A DNA stretch of 64,000 bases from Saprospiraceae bacterium (GTDB lineage Bacteria > Bacteroidota > Bacteroidia > Chitinophagales > Saprospiraceae): positions 1 to 64,000 of the forward strand of contig JANWXM010000020.1 in NCBI GenBank assembly GCA_025055285.1, written 5' to 3'. Of this stretch, positions 54,345-63,701 are shown piece after piece; positions within the stretch are counted from its first letter, which is position 1; every line of letters starts with the position of its first letter. The position numbers and the translations under genes are program-made. The notes below the pieces were generated by a model, which was not told the origin of the DNA, ran no database searches, and was given only the letters and a program-made list of their open reading frames with translations.

Positions 54345-54719
54345 ATGAGAAATGTAGTTTTCAGGCTTTGGCTGGGTCTTCTTTGGTTAAGCTTAGTTCG
54401 CGCCTCCGACAAGGCTGTCGTTCGATGAACGACGGGTACAGAGCACAATTTTGGTCGAATACCCTTGAATCATACTGTTGAACATCACTTTGTTTTTGAG
54501 AATATCACAGACTTTCCTATCGTCCTTGAAACAGTGCGTACCGAGTGCGGCTGTACGGCTGTCGATTGGCCGGAAGAGCCGGTTGCTCCCGGGCAGGCAG
54601 GTCAGATACGTGTTGAGTTTCATGCTGACCGGGCAGGGATTTTCAAAAAGAAAATTAAAGTCTATTTTGACCGCCAACATCGAGCAGAAATTTTGTGGAT
54701 TACTGGCTTTGTGGAGTGA
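54345..54719 (+). pseudogene. DUF1573 protein interrupted by an in-frame TGA
   Basis: One continuous frame of 125 codons holds a signal peptide (MRNVVFRLWLGLLWLSLVRA) and, after a TGA at 54426-54428, a typical DUF1573 domain: TEHNFGRIPLNHTVEHHF, NITDFPIVLETVRTECGCT, WPEEPVAPGQAGQIRVEF. Both parts stay in the same reading frame, so only the stop codon breaks it, replacing what is probably an Arg or Trp codon (codon 28). Downstream, a TTG at 54465 could start a truncated 84-residue form without export signal. DUF1573 proteins are small exported Ig-like domains with a conserved Cys pair (CGC). Possible explanations are a nonsense mutation, read-through or a base-call error. Confidence 0.8.
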
Positions 54720-54752
54720 GTGTTGGTGTTTGAGTAAACTAATGCGCCATGT

Positions 54753-54770
54753 CCTCTGGTGCACCAGAGG
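54753..54770. terminator. Palindrome between DUF1573 and sprA
   Basis: CCTCTGGTG-CACCAGAGG, a perfect 18-bp palindrome lying between two converging genes. It may end both transcripts but has no T-run. Confidence 0.4.
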
Positions 54771-54878
54771 GCTGCAGGATGGCAGATAAATATGATTTTT
54801 TAGGCCGCCGAGAAACGCCGAGAAAAAACGCTCTGTGGCTCTCTCTAGCGCATGCATCTTTCTGTGACCGGCCCGTGA

Positions 54879-57800
54879 TCAGTTGAGCGAGAACCGCACC
54901 ATGACCCCTGTGTTAAGCGTAGTGATCGGGAAAGATTGCGAAGTTTTAGGAACAGTGCGGCGATAATCGGCAAACAAGCGGAGCGTCAAGCGGCGATTGA
55001 GTGCGTAATCTACTGATGGATTGATGCTTACGATACGGCTGCCTCGCGTAGGCACGGCCTCATCTAGCTGGTCGAGGCGGTGATTGACCGTAACATCATC
55101 TCGAATATCCAAGTCGAACTTGAAAGTCATATCGTTGGCCTGTTGGCCGCCGCCAAAAGGACCGGGTGAAGGAGGGGGCGTCGGCGCCGAACCCGGCGTC
55201 TTCTTAGCGCGGCTCTTTGGTTTCTTTTTGCCCGTTAAGAAGGCGATATTGACGTTTCGCAAGCGGTATCCAAAGCCTATTGTTAGTCCTGTAGATTGAG
55301 TCTCGGCCAGCTGGTAATCCACAAATGACATGGCGAGCATGCGGCTCTTCTTGTAGTCCACCTTGAAAGTCATGTCGTTCTTTAGCCTGACGTCCAATCC
55401 CAGGAGTGGCGCAAATTGCTCATTGATGACTACTTGAGGGATTTCGAAGCGAGCGATATAATTGAAGTTGACCGTGTCTAATTGGTAGGGATTGTTTCGG
55501 TCGAAAAAGATATCTGTGTTAAAAGAGTTGATTGTCAGCGTATTGCGATAACTATGAGTGATCTGTACATTGGCAAAGATTTTGTCGAAAGGCTTAACTT
55601 TGTGCAAGCCGTTGTAGCTAAGTCTCCAGTTGGGCGCAGGCAAGGTCTTGAAGATGTCGAGCGGCACGGTTTTAGGGTCTATGCCGGTGTAAGCCGCAAT
55701 GAAGGAGGGTAGAAGTACTTCTTGCTGAATTTTTCCGTAGCCCTTGCGATAAGCTGGGCCGTCCTTGTCGTGTGGTTCAAGATTTCCAGCTACCTGAGCA
55801 AGTCTGTCAGAGATCACCGAGCGGTAGGCTTCGTAGCGGGCAAAGAGGCCGTTGATGTTCTTGTCGAACATGGTCTTAAGCGAGAAGTAAGACACAGTGA
55901 AGCTGCCAAAGTCGCGGTAAGCGCGCGACTGGTAGTCAGTAGAGTCGGGATGTAAAATGAAGCTTTGGTCTTTGAACAGCTCGGTATTATTGAGTGCATG
56001 TTGGCGATTGGCGGTCAGTTCGATGCGGAATTCTCGAAAGGGCTCTAACGTAACAGCAATGTCGGCGTTTTGGGTGTAGTTTCGAGTGACCTGTTGGTTG
56101 AGTTCTGGTCGCTGCGTAATCCAGCCGTTTGCGGCAGCCTGATAGAGCCACTCGGTACTAGGCTGGAAGCCTGCAACGAATGCCCATCCCGGCGCTTGAA
56201 ATCCCTGGCTAAGGCCCATGAGGTGGACGTCGGGCGTGAAGCCGGGGACGACAGTATTGTAGTTTTCGCTGTAGGTGAAACGAGCTTTGCGAACGAGCAT
56301 AAGTGGGCGCAGGGCAATGCGCTCAGCAACGGAGGGCTGGCGCTCTTGTTGCTTTCTGCGTTTTTTTTCAGCAGACCTTTTGTCTTTCTTACTTGTTTTG
56401 TCCTTATTAGCCTCGGCGGATGGCGTGCCTGAATCTGTCGGCTTCGCCTCTAGCGGGGCGTTCGGAGTAGGCAAGTTGCGCCCGCTAGGCGGTATATCTC
56501 GGCCTGGGCCTAGGCCTCCTCCACCAGGCATCATTGGGAGGTCTATGCCGCCAGGCATATCAGGGCGGTCGAAACCTCCCGGCAAGGTGCGATTGAGCGG
56601 ATTGCCTCGGCCACCTGGCGGCATGGAACCACCAGGTCCTCGCCCACCCGGGCTGTTGATCTTGGCCAGATATCGGCTCTTGTTATAGAGAGTTTCGAAG
56701 TTAAGTTCTCCGTTAATTTGGCGTGCGCTCTGATTTTGAATCACATGGCCCAGAGAGCGGAGATTCACTTCGTGGGCATAAACAGGAGGCACGTCGCTCA
56801 TAAATTGAAGTTTAAGCGACTGTGCTGTCCAAGTATAGCTGGCATTGTAGGAGGCCCTGATGATGATCCAATCCAGCAGCGGCAAGTAGCGGAGCGGCAG
56901 GGTATAATTGATGCCAAAGCTGTGGGTATAGTTTTTGGGCCGGCCGAGTCGGCGCAAGTTTTTGAGGATGGAATCGCGGCGCTCTTGAGGAGTTACGATT
57001 TCGCCGTTGAAGAAGGGTTGTGGCTCGTCGATGAGGCTGCGCATCTGGGCGTTGAAATTAAAGCGAAGGTTGCGCGTGATTTCCCAGCCCAGGTCGTAGT
57101 TGCGATCCCACGTGAATCGGCGGTTAAAGTAAGTATTCAAGGCGGGATCCTCACCGGCAAAGCGGTAAGTAGTTACCTGTCGGACGCGCTCCAGCGTAGT
57201 ATTAAAGGCGTAGGTATTGGGCAGCGGATTGAAGTTGATTTCCTTGAGCCAACGAAGAAGTTTATCGTTTTTAACGAGGTTTTTAAACGGCTCGATAGGC
57301 TTTAACCCTGTAGCATACTGCCAATCGAGGGTGCCTTTATAGCGGTTAATTTCATCGAACTCGATAAAGGGCGTTCGCCGGCGCTCCTGGTTAAAGGCGT
57401 AAGTAAGGCTAAAGTTTTCAATGTTCCACGGCAGGCGCACCTTGCGCGGAAGCCCGACGCGGTCTTTGCGCACGTTAGTAAAGTTGTACCCTCGAATGAT
57501 GGTAACCTCTTGGGCTGAGCGCCGAATGCTGTCGCGATGGCGAGGGTCGGCTTGCCGCAGCTTCTCGCGTAGTTTAATATCTAAATCGTATGGATCGAAT
57601 TCAGGTGTTCGCGTTATGTTGGAATACTGCACGTAAAAAGGCAGGCGCAAGCCGAAATCTTTCGGGAAAAACCGCCCAAGCTCGAGGTTAGCCGATAAAT
57701 CGTATTGAGCTACCTCCTCGCGTTGGCGTTGAACTAGCTTTTGCTCCATGCTGCCCCAGCCGATACTGGTGTATCGGCCCGATAGGGAGATGTTGCCTAA

Positions 57801-60800
57801 ATCGGCCAATTTGATATCAAGGCGGGTCTGTCCAGCATAGGCAAGCTGTTCGTTAAATCCATTGAGCCGCAATTCATTAATCCATACCTCAGCGCAGTGC
57901 GGCTGCAGGTTGGGATCTACATTGCGCACCCCTACCATGACGCCGCGCACGTAGCCTAGGTTGGGATTACCTACCACTTTTACGCGAGCACGCGGCTCGT
58001 CGGGGTCACTACCGATAAAAGGTACGTTCAGATCCCAGTTCGGAGTAGCATTTCGCTGCTTTTTGATTTCTGTGAAAAGGCGTAGCGGTATATTAAAATT
58101 ATTCTCAGGCCGCCAAACTTCTATTTTATACTCTCGACTTTCTGGATTGCCGTTCAACCGCGTTTCATCAGAAGGCGTAAGCGGCAATTCATATTCGTAA
58201 TAGTTACTTACAAAATCGGAGCCTAGTCGGATGAAAATGCGCAGGTGCGTACTGTCGAGCTTATCTCCACCGCGCCCCTCTGCGTGGGCAAACATTTTCA
58301 GGCGGTCGAACTGACGCAGGTCCATGTTGAGAATTTTAAATACGGCGCGCGCGTCGCAGTAGGCCAAATCACACATGTTCATGGAAAGGGCCTGTTCGTT
58401 TTGCAAGATGTCGGGAAACGCACCCACAGACTGCTGGCGAGCAATGCCAGGAGGAATGGTGTAGTTGAATGGCGTGCGGGCGGCATTTTGCTCAATGCTG
58501 ACCGCGTTTACGTCAAAGTTCGTAGGTTTTCCAACGTCGCATACGCTCGTTTGGCCCGGGTCTACATTGGGTAAAGGCAACGTATAGCGGCGCCACTGAT
58601 TGCGGCCTAATTCGAGGGTAGCAAATCGGAAGGTGGTACGCTCGGTAAAGCCTTTCCAAAAGATCCGGATGAATCGAATAGAACGGAAATCTTGAATGCC
58701 ATTAATGGTTTGACGACGTGGGTGGTCGAGAGGCAATTTGAAGCGATACCACACGAAGCGAGCACCATCGCGATCAAAGACGACAGTGTCAGTGATGAGG
58801 TCGCGCAGCTCAGGGTGATCAGTATCGATAACTTGCATCTGAACCCCATCATTGAAGGTAATGGTGCGCTTCTTAAGAGGGATTTTATAGCGGAAATAGG
58901 CTTCTGTTTCGTTGAGCGAATTATCGCGGTTAAGGTCTTCAGCGTCTGGGAAGTTTGTGGATGCTGGGTTGAGGTTGACAGTCTCGTTTACTGGCGAATT
59001 GCCTTGTTGACTATTAAAATGCTTATAGCGCTCTAGAAGGCCGGGTTTAGTATCTTCGTAAATAGGGTCGCGGAAGAACCGGAAATTGTCATTGGAGGGG
59101 TCTTCTAAGATGGCCGCTTTTGCTTTAGGAGAAAGAGAGGAGTTCTGAATGATGTTGAGCCAATGGGCGAAAAACTTGCGTTCGTCTTCGTCGTCTAAGC
59201 CATCCAGGCCTAAATCTTGCAAAGGGCGCTTGGCGGGGTCATTATCGAAGGCGTTTACTACGGGAGGGAGCACTGGTACCCTTCCCCAGGCAGAGTTTGT
59301 CGTGCTGCTGGTGCCTGGGCCAGTGGGTAGGGCATTTTCGAAGAACTGACGGCCGTCGCGCATGATGTCCTCTGAGATGTTGCCCAGGTCGATGTACATG
59401 TCACCGTCTGCAGAGATGGGTGTGCCGTCGCCTTTTTCCATGTACGGATTGAGCATCCAAAACTCAATGAACTCGATGTTTGCCGCCTCGAAGTCTACGG
59501 TGAAGAGGCCGCGCATGAAGCCGGCCCATCGAGTTTCGGGTCTATCTAGTTCTCCATTGATTGTCAGGCCTTTAGAGATACCTGGATACCCGTCTGGGCG
59601 TTCGAAGTTATAGGGGCCGCGCTCTCGCGGAAAGATGGTTACATCCAGCGGTCGAAGGGCCGACACCTCCAAGGGCGTCAGTTGCCGGTTGGGAAAGATG
59701 TCCTGGAATTGAATGATCCGCGTATAGGGATTTTTCGCGTCCACAGCATCGCGGGCACTAGGGTCGGCGATGTACCAGGAGAGGCGAGCCCGGTTAGCGC
59801 CCAAGGCTAAGCTGTCTGTTAAGCTGGCCTCTGGAAAGAGGAGCGGATCTCCGTCGGGTACAGAAGCAATGACCCAGCTGTTGGCTGGGTTAGCCAGCGG
59901 CAGATTTGCTGTACTGCCTTCAAAGTCGTCAATATAGACAACGCCGCCGCGGTCGCCACCGACATTAATGGCGCGGTTATGGCCCGGGTGGAGTAAAGCA
60001 ACTTCCGCTTGTGCCGTTATGGTTGAGGGCGCCTTGGTGTCGATCAGCGGCAACTTATCAATCAGGCGAGTAATCCAAGGAACCTCTTTGGACAAATTGA
60101 AGTCCAAGCCGTACATGCGGTTGTTGATCGGATCGTCGCCAAAGTTAACCTTTTGAATCAGAGGGCGCTCGAAAAGATTCATGTAAGTGGCGCCAATGTT
60201 TAGGTCTTTTCCAACGGTGTAATCGAAGCGAGCGCCGAAGAGTGAACGGTTTTGAAAACTAAATAGTGAGTTGTCTTCGAAGCTGACGTTGATGGGCTGT
60301 CCTGACTGTAAGTAGGCTTCGTTGAGAATGCGAATTTTGCCAATGTTGTAGTCTACTATGTAATCCTGACCTTCAACGAGTTGGCGGCCGCCAGCGCTGA
60401 CGCGGACAGAACCACGAGGTAGGTTAAACGTACCCAACGAGATTTCTGAAGAAGTGGAGGATTTATAAGAACCGCGCAAAGTAAATCGATTGAGTTGTTG
60501 AAACTCGCGGGCCCGAAATAGTGTGGAGTCGTAAAGCTGTGGAAAGGTGTACTTTTCTATCACTTTTTCAGAGGCGCCCGCAGCGCGCAACTTGCGAGCC
60601 AGGTGTTCGCCAAAGGGCTCGAGCACGGGGAACATGACGCGGCCATTGCGCAGGTTGATGGTCAGGCCAGGCACAAAGTCGAAAATGCCGTCGGGCCCGG
60701 GATCTCCCTGAAGATTGAGGCTGTCCATTCTAAACAATTGCAGTAAGGGCACTCCGGCCACGCCTGGCGGAATATCCTCAGCATTCAAAAATCGGCGCTG

Positions 60801-62516
60801 TCCTTTACCAGGGTCTTCATAAAAAATATCAAAACGAAACTCTTGCGGGTCTACATTCACAGCGCCAATGGAATAGACGTTTTTCATCATCAAATCCCAG
60901 ATAGGATACCGCACATTGGCCGTGGTGCTCTTGAGCATTTTAAGAAAGAGCACATTTTGGCTAAAAGTATCCGTATTGGGCACATCGCTACTAAATTCAC
61001 CAATTTTATAAGGTTTGCCGTTGTACGTGTACTCAACGGCGATGGCGACGACTTGATCGGGTTGTACGTTGGTATTAATGCTTAGAAAACCCAATTGCTC
61101 GTTGTACGTGTATTCATTGGGAGAAAGAAGGCGTCCTCGCACTTTTTCGAAGTCGCGCACTTGCTGCAGGCCCAACTCAGAGCGGAGTCGAGCAACAATC
61201 TTGTCCGAAAAACGCACCGTAGAGTCTTGAGCGACGAGTTCGAGCAGCGCAGCGTAAAGGCGATTGTTCTCGTTTGTGGGTAGCGGTTGCCCTTTGATAT
61301 CTCGAGCAGGCGGCACTGCGTAAGAAAAGTCGGGCCGGTCGGGTTCGGAGCCGTCTAGGTAAGGCTTAGGTTCGCCCAGGTCCATGAAAGCCACAATGTC
61401 GCGCGTATTATCGGGCACACGCGTGACATTTGTCAACCACACTTCCATGCGGGTAATGTTAAATAGCGACATCGGCACGGGCAGGCAAGCAAGCGCTGGT
61501 TCGAACTGTTCCCGATTCCAGTGGCTAATGAAGAAATGGCGATTTTCGTCGTATTCATCTGCAGGCTTGACAAACTGCTGAACTTGCGAGCCGCCCTGAA
61601 GGGTTAGGTTGTTCTGCCGCGAGCGCTGTTGAGCAGCTAACAACGTAACGTTTAAGTGTCCAAATTTCAGGCCTGTTTTAATGCCAAAAAGATTCTGTAC
61701 CCCAGGAATCAAATTGGAGCGCATGGGCAGTGAGACGTTGCCTGCTTCAATGTTTTGGATAATTTCATCCTCAGAAAATCCCTTAGGGTCGTAGTGAATC
61801 TTCATTTGGTTGTCAAAGTCAAAAACGGCGCGGTTATTAAAATTGAAGTTAACCTTGAGTTTTTCTCCTACCTGCCCAGAAGCGCTCATGTTGATGTCCA
61901 TTTCAAAATCAAAGTTTCCAATGCGCTGCTGGCGTAGGGTCAGAATGGGGTTTTGTATTTTTTGATACTGGTAACCTATGCGTAAGTTGACATTGCCCTG
62001 AGGTTTGATGTCTATGTTTGTACCCCCGAAAAGGCGTTCTACAAGCGAAGTCTTGACATCAAACTTGGCAGCCGGGTCTTCTACAGCGGATTTGCGGCTG
62101 CCTGGAGTGGTTACGCCGAGCATTCGGTTGAAATGCTCTTCGCGCTGCTTCTTTTCCCGCCAGCGCATATACTCCTCGAATGTCATGTAAGAGGGCGTGC
62201 GAAAGTAGTCTTCGCCGATTTTCTCAACAACGATATATCGGTCGGTAACGGGGTCATATTCTATCTGTTTTTCAATAACTTTTGGATCTTGGAGGTCAAT
62301 AGGGTTGCGCCTAGACGGGCTCATGAAGTTGTCTTTGCGATCGCTCAGCGGAGGTAGAGTGTCGCCTACAGTCGTCTGCGGTGCGGGATAAAACGGTTGC
62401 AACCAGTCGTTAGTCTGAGCTTTCCAGCCAGCAGGCGGGTCGGGTAAGGTGAAAGCATACAGGAATAACGCGGAGACGCCTAGAATTGTCGCAAAAAGGA
62501 AGTCTCTTCTCGTCAT
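54879..62516 (-). CDS. sprA: SprA (Sov), T9SS outer-membrane translocon
   Basis: 2545 residues from the ATG at 62514-62516, where a signal peptide begins (MTRRDFLFATILGVSALFLYAF); the longer frame adds 17 residues. The family is recognised by DFEMDINMSASGQVGEKLKVNFN, LFGIKTGLKFGHLNVTLLAAQQ, GGVVYIDDFEGSTANLPL, the SprA-N type repeats of FARYEAYR/INGLFARYEA, and the final strand with TTLNTGVMVRFSLN. SprA is a 36-strand beta-barrel that carries T9SS cargo across the outer membrane. Residues about 1955-2060 hold an unusual Pro/Gly/Met-rich then Lys/Arg-rich insertion, and another Lys/Pro-rich stretch is at about 2415-2455. A single gene; adjacent genes do not overlap it. Confidence 0.96.
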   Translation of the reverse strand: MTRRDFLFATILGVSALFLYAFTLPDPPAGWKAQTNDWLQPFYPAPQTTVGDTLPPLSDRKDNFMSPSRRNPIDLQDPKVIEKQIEYDPVTDRYIVVEKIGEDYFRTPSYMTFEEYMRWREKKQREEHFNRMLGVTTPGSRKSAVEDPAAKFDVKTSLVERLFGGTNIDIKPQGNVNLRIGYQYQKIQNPILTLRQQRIGNFDFEMDINMSASGQVGEKLKVNFNFNNRAVFDFDNQMKIHYDPKGFSEDEIIQNIEAGNVSLPMRSNLIPGVQNLFGIKTGLKFGHLNVTLLAAQQRSRQNNLTLQGGSQVQQFVKPADEYDENRHFFISHWNREQFEPALACLPVPMSLFNITRMEVWLTNVTRVPDNTRDIVAFMDLGEPKPYLDGSEPDRPDFSYAVPPARDIKGQPLPTNENNRLYAALLELVAQDSTVRFSDKIVARLRSELGLQQVRDFEKVRGRLLSPNEYTYNEQLGFLSINTNVQPDQVVAIAVEYTYNGKPYKIGEFSSDVPNTDTFSQNVLFLKMLKSTTANVRYPIWDLMMKNVYSIGAVNVDPQEFRFDIFYEDPGKGQRRFLNAEDIPPGVAGVPLLQLFRMDSLNLQGDPGPDGIFDFVPGLTINLRNGRVMFPVLEPFGEHLARKLRAAGASEKVIEKYTFPQLYDSTLFRAREFQQLNRFTLRGSYKSSTSSEISLGTFNLPRGSVRVSAGGRQLVEGQDYIVDYNIGKIRILNEAYLQSGQPINVSFEDNSLFSFQNRSLFGARFDYTVGKDLNIGATYMNLFERPLIQKVNFGDDPINNRMYGLDFNLSKEVPWITRLIDKLPLIDTKAPSTITAQAEVALLHPGHNRAINVGGDRGGVVYIDDFEGSTANLPLANPANSWVIASVPDGDPLLFPEASLTDSLALGANRARLSWYIADPSARDAVDAKNPYTRIIQFQDIFPNRQLTPLEVSALRPLDVTIFPRERGPYNFERPDGYPGISKGLTINGELDRPETRWAGFMRGLFTVDFEAANIEFIEFWMLNPYMEKGDGTPISADGDMYIDLGNISEDIMRDGRQFFENALPTGPGTSSTTNSAWGRVPVLPPVVNAFDNDPAKRPLQDLGLDGLDDEDERKFFAHWLNIIQNSSLSPKAKAAILEDPSNDNFRFFRDPIYEDTKPGLLERYKHFNSQQGNSPVNETVNLNPASTNFPDAEDLNRDNSLNETEAYFRYKIPLKKRTITFNDGVQMQVIDTDHPELRDLITDTVVFDRDGARFVWYRFKLPLDHPRRQTINGIQDFRSIRFIRIFWKGFTERTTFRFATLELGRNQWRRYTLPLPNVDPGQTSVCDVGKPTNFDVNAVSIEQNAARTPFNYTIPPGIARQQSVGAFPDILQNEQALSMNMCDLAYCDARAVFKILNMDLRQFDRLKMFAHAEGRGGDKLDSTHLRIFIRLGSDFVSNYYEYELPLTPSDETRLNGNPESREYKIEVWRPENNFNIPLRLFTEIKKQRNATPNWDLNVPFIGSDPDEPRARVKVVGNPNLGYVRGVMVGVRNVDPNLQPHCAEVWINELRLNGFNEQLAYAGQTRLDIKLADLGNISLSGRYTSIGWGSMEQKLVQRQREEVAQYDLSANLELGRFFPKDFGLRLPFYVQYSNITRTPEFDPYDLDIKLREKLRQADPRHRDSIRRSAQEVTIIRGYNFTNVRKDRVGLPRKVRLPWNIENFSLTYAFNQERRRTPFIEFDEINRYKGTLDWQYATGLKPIEPFKNLVKNDKLLRWLKEINFNPLPNTYAFNTTLERVRQVTTYRFAGEDPALNTYFNRRFTWDRNYDLGWEITRNLRFNFNAQMRSLIDEPQPFFNGEIVTPQERRDSILKNLRRLGRPKNYTHSFGINYTLPLRYLPLLDWIIIRASYNASYTWTAQSLKLQFMSDVPPVYAHEVNLRSLGHVIQNQSARQINGELNFETLYNKSRYLAKINSPGGRGPGGSMPPGGRGNPLNRTLPGGFDRPDMPGGIDLPMMPGGGGLGPGRDIPPSGRNLPTPNAPLEAKPTDSGTPSAEANKDKTSKKDKRSAEKKRRKQQERQPSVAERIALRPLMLVRKARFTYSENYNTVVPGFTPDVHLMGLSQGFQAPGWAFVAGFQPSTEWLYQAAANGWITQRPELNQQVTRNYTQNADIAVTLEPFREFRIELTANRQHALNNTELFKDQSFILHPDSTDYQSRAYRDFGSFTVSYFSLKTMFDKNINGLFARYEAYRSVISDRLAQVAGNLEPHDKDGPAYRKGYGKIQQEVLLPSFIAAYTGIDPKTVPLDIFKTLPAPNWRLSYNGLHKVKPFDKIFANVQITHSYRNTLTINSFNTDIFFDRNNPYQLDTVNFNYIARFEIPQVVINEQFAPLLGLDVRLKNDMTFKVDYKKSRMLAMSFVDYQLAETQSTGLTIGFGYRLRNVNIAFLTGKKKPKSRAKKTPGSAPTPPPSPGPFGGGQQANDMTFKFDLDIRDDVTVNHRLDQLDEAVPTRGSRIVSINPSVDYALNRRLTLRLFADYRRTVPKTSQSFPITTLNTGVMVRFSLN

Positions 62517-62956
62517 TTTCAGCAAGTAGAATAAACTTAGTTGGCAGTTTCCAAAGGCAAGGTGCAACGCTTGCCATTGACGTCGGTTTCAGTTGAGTGG
62601 TTGCCTGTTTCTTAGCACAATATGTCAAGTTCGCTCTGTTGACCTGCTTAACACGAAAAGAGCTATCAAGTTGCCCTTGTGTTTGTACTCGTCTTGGCAA
62701 GCAACGCGCATTTGCATTTTTTTGAGAGGTTGAACGTTCAACTCTACTGTCCTGCTAAAGGCCAGCCCATGGATCTCTACCACACGCACCCCATGTCCTA
62801 CAGAAAACACTCCAGAACATCACACCCTGAGTGGCATGCCTATCAACTCAGTTCTCATCTATCCTGCTGACAGAAATTCTATGCGGGCGGACGGGTAGGG
62901 TAGATGTGATGTTCATCAAGATGGTAGATGCGAGCGAGAGAGAGCCCTGCACCCAT

Positions 62957-62976
62957 CCGCCCGATAAATCGGGCGG
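62957..62976. repeat. Perfect GC-rich palindrome within a repeat-like block
   Basis: CCGCCCGAT-AA-ATCGGGCGG, a 20-bp hairpin inside a 170-bp GC-rich, purine-skewed block (62880-63050). This resembles REP-like dispersed elements found in many Bacteroidota genomes, but only one copy is in this window. Confidence 0.4.
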
Positions 62977-63060
62977 TTACAGGAGGGTAGAGGTGTTTTT
63001 GGGCAGGCGCTCTTGCCGAAGGTGGGGGGTGTTTCTTGGCTTTCCCGGCAGTTAGAAAAT

Positions 63061-63075
63061 AAAAAAAAAAAAAAA
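63061..63075. repeat. Homopolymer A15
   Basis: A run of 15 A between the repeat-like block and the promoter at 63164-63196; prone to length change or assembly error. Confidence 0.8.
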
Positions 63076-63163
63076 CAAAGGGTATTTTCCCCAGATACGC
63101 GCGTCCGTTTAAATTAGTCTTGAAAAAAATCGACAAACGGCGAAAAAAATTAACACTTCTCCC

Positions 63164-63196
63164 TTGCACAGTTTAAAAATGCAACGCATATCTTTG
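63164..63196 (+). promoter_or_regulatory. Promoter of the downstream leader/small RNA
   Basis: TTG (63164-63166), 22-nt spacer, TATCTTTG (63189-63196), a full match to the Bacteroidota promoter. Predicted start near 63202. Confidence 0.55.
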
Positions 63197-63201
63197 CCTC
63201 G

Positions 63202-63420
63202 TTTTTATAATCCTTGCTAGGTGTTTCGAGGCTCGGAGGCTGTGTCCATAAAGTTTTCCAGCTTACCGACATTTTATAATCGCATGAAAAGTCGTAGATC
63301 AAAAAAGCGGGTGGATCCGTGTAACTGCCGTTTAGGCAGGAGTGTGTTTTCTATTCCATATTTCCTCAACACCATTGGCTGCGACGATGCTTCCTCTGCG
63401 GGAGCATCGCCGCTTTTTTT
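63202..63420 (+). ncRNA. Candidate small RNA or attenuated leader
   Basis: A predicted transcript of about 219 nt from the promoter above to the terminator at 63381-63420. It contains a CTGCC/GGCAG hairpin (63325-63339) and no supported coding frame. It could be an independent RNA or the premature transcript of a regulated leader of the secreted-protein gene at 63702. Confidence 0.35.
63381..63420 (+). terminator. Rho-independent terminator upstream of the secreted-protein gene
   Basis: An 11-bp stem with one mismatch (63381-63391 with 63403-63413), 11-nt loop, followed directly by seven T. It stands 282 bp before the next start codon, which is unexpected unless it ends a small RNA or acts as an attenuator. 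Confidence 0.7.
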
Positions 63421-63701
63421 CTATGAGCATAACCTAGCAGGTGTACTTTCGGCATTGCTTTTGCCGCAAAGGCGACGACCTGCTCTTCTAATCTCCCAAA
63501 TGCCCTGCCGGACGTCATTTATCGTTAACAATAAACAGATTACAACCCATGCGATTACCTTTCATTCTCCAACGGAAAAGTGCTCCCCAGGTTCTACAGC
63601 CTGGAGCCTCAGAAGACGTTTATCGGACTCCTGAGGCATCCGGGAGCCCAGCCTTTTGGCCCATTTGCCTTCCATTTTTTCACTCTTTACCTTATTTACC
63701 C

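Larger units (their letters stand above)
62517..63163. other. Long intergenic region, partly repeat-like
   Basis: About 650 bp upstream of sprA. The sprA promoter should lie near 62517-62640, but only a one-mismatch -7 (TGCCTTTG on the minus strand) is seen. Positions 62880-63050 form a GC-rich block with a perfect palindrome; short frames covering it (one would encode ARFIGRMGAG...RPPA) look like translations of a repeat rather than genes. Confidence 0.4.

Noticed and set aside
54426-54428. UGA recoded as tryptophan or selenocysteine in the DUF1573 gene
   Set aside because: Standard stops are used across the window, Trp is TGG elsewhere, and no SECIS-like structure was seen; a simple nonsense change or error is more likely.
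56718-57305. 195-codon open frame on the plus strand
   Set aside because: Antisense shadow of sprA; no promoter, ribosome site or family signature.
62879-63169. 96-codon minus-strand frame in the GC-rich block
   Set aside because: It covers a palindrome and an A15 run; best explained as translation of a repeat.
63221-63634. 137-codon plus-strand frame
   Set aside because: It crosses a strong rho-independent terminator and reads like a non-coding leader; no domain or signal seen.
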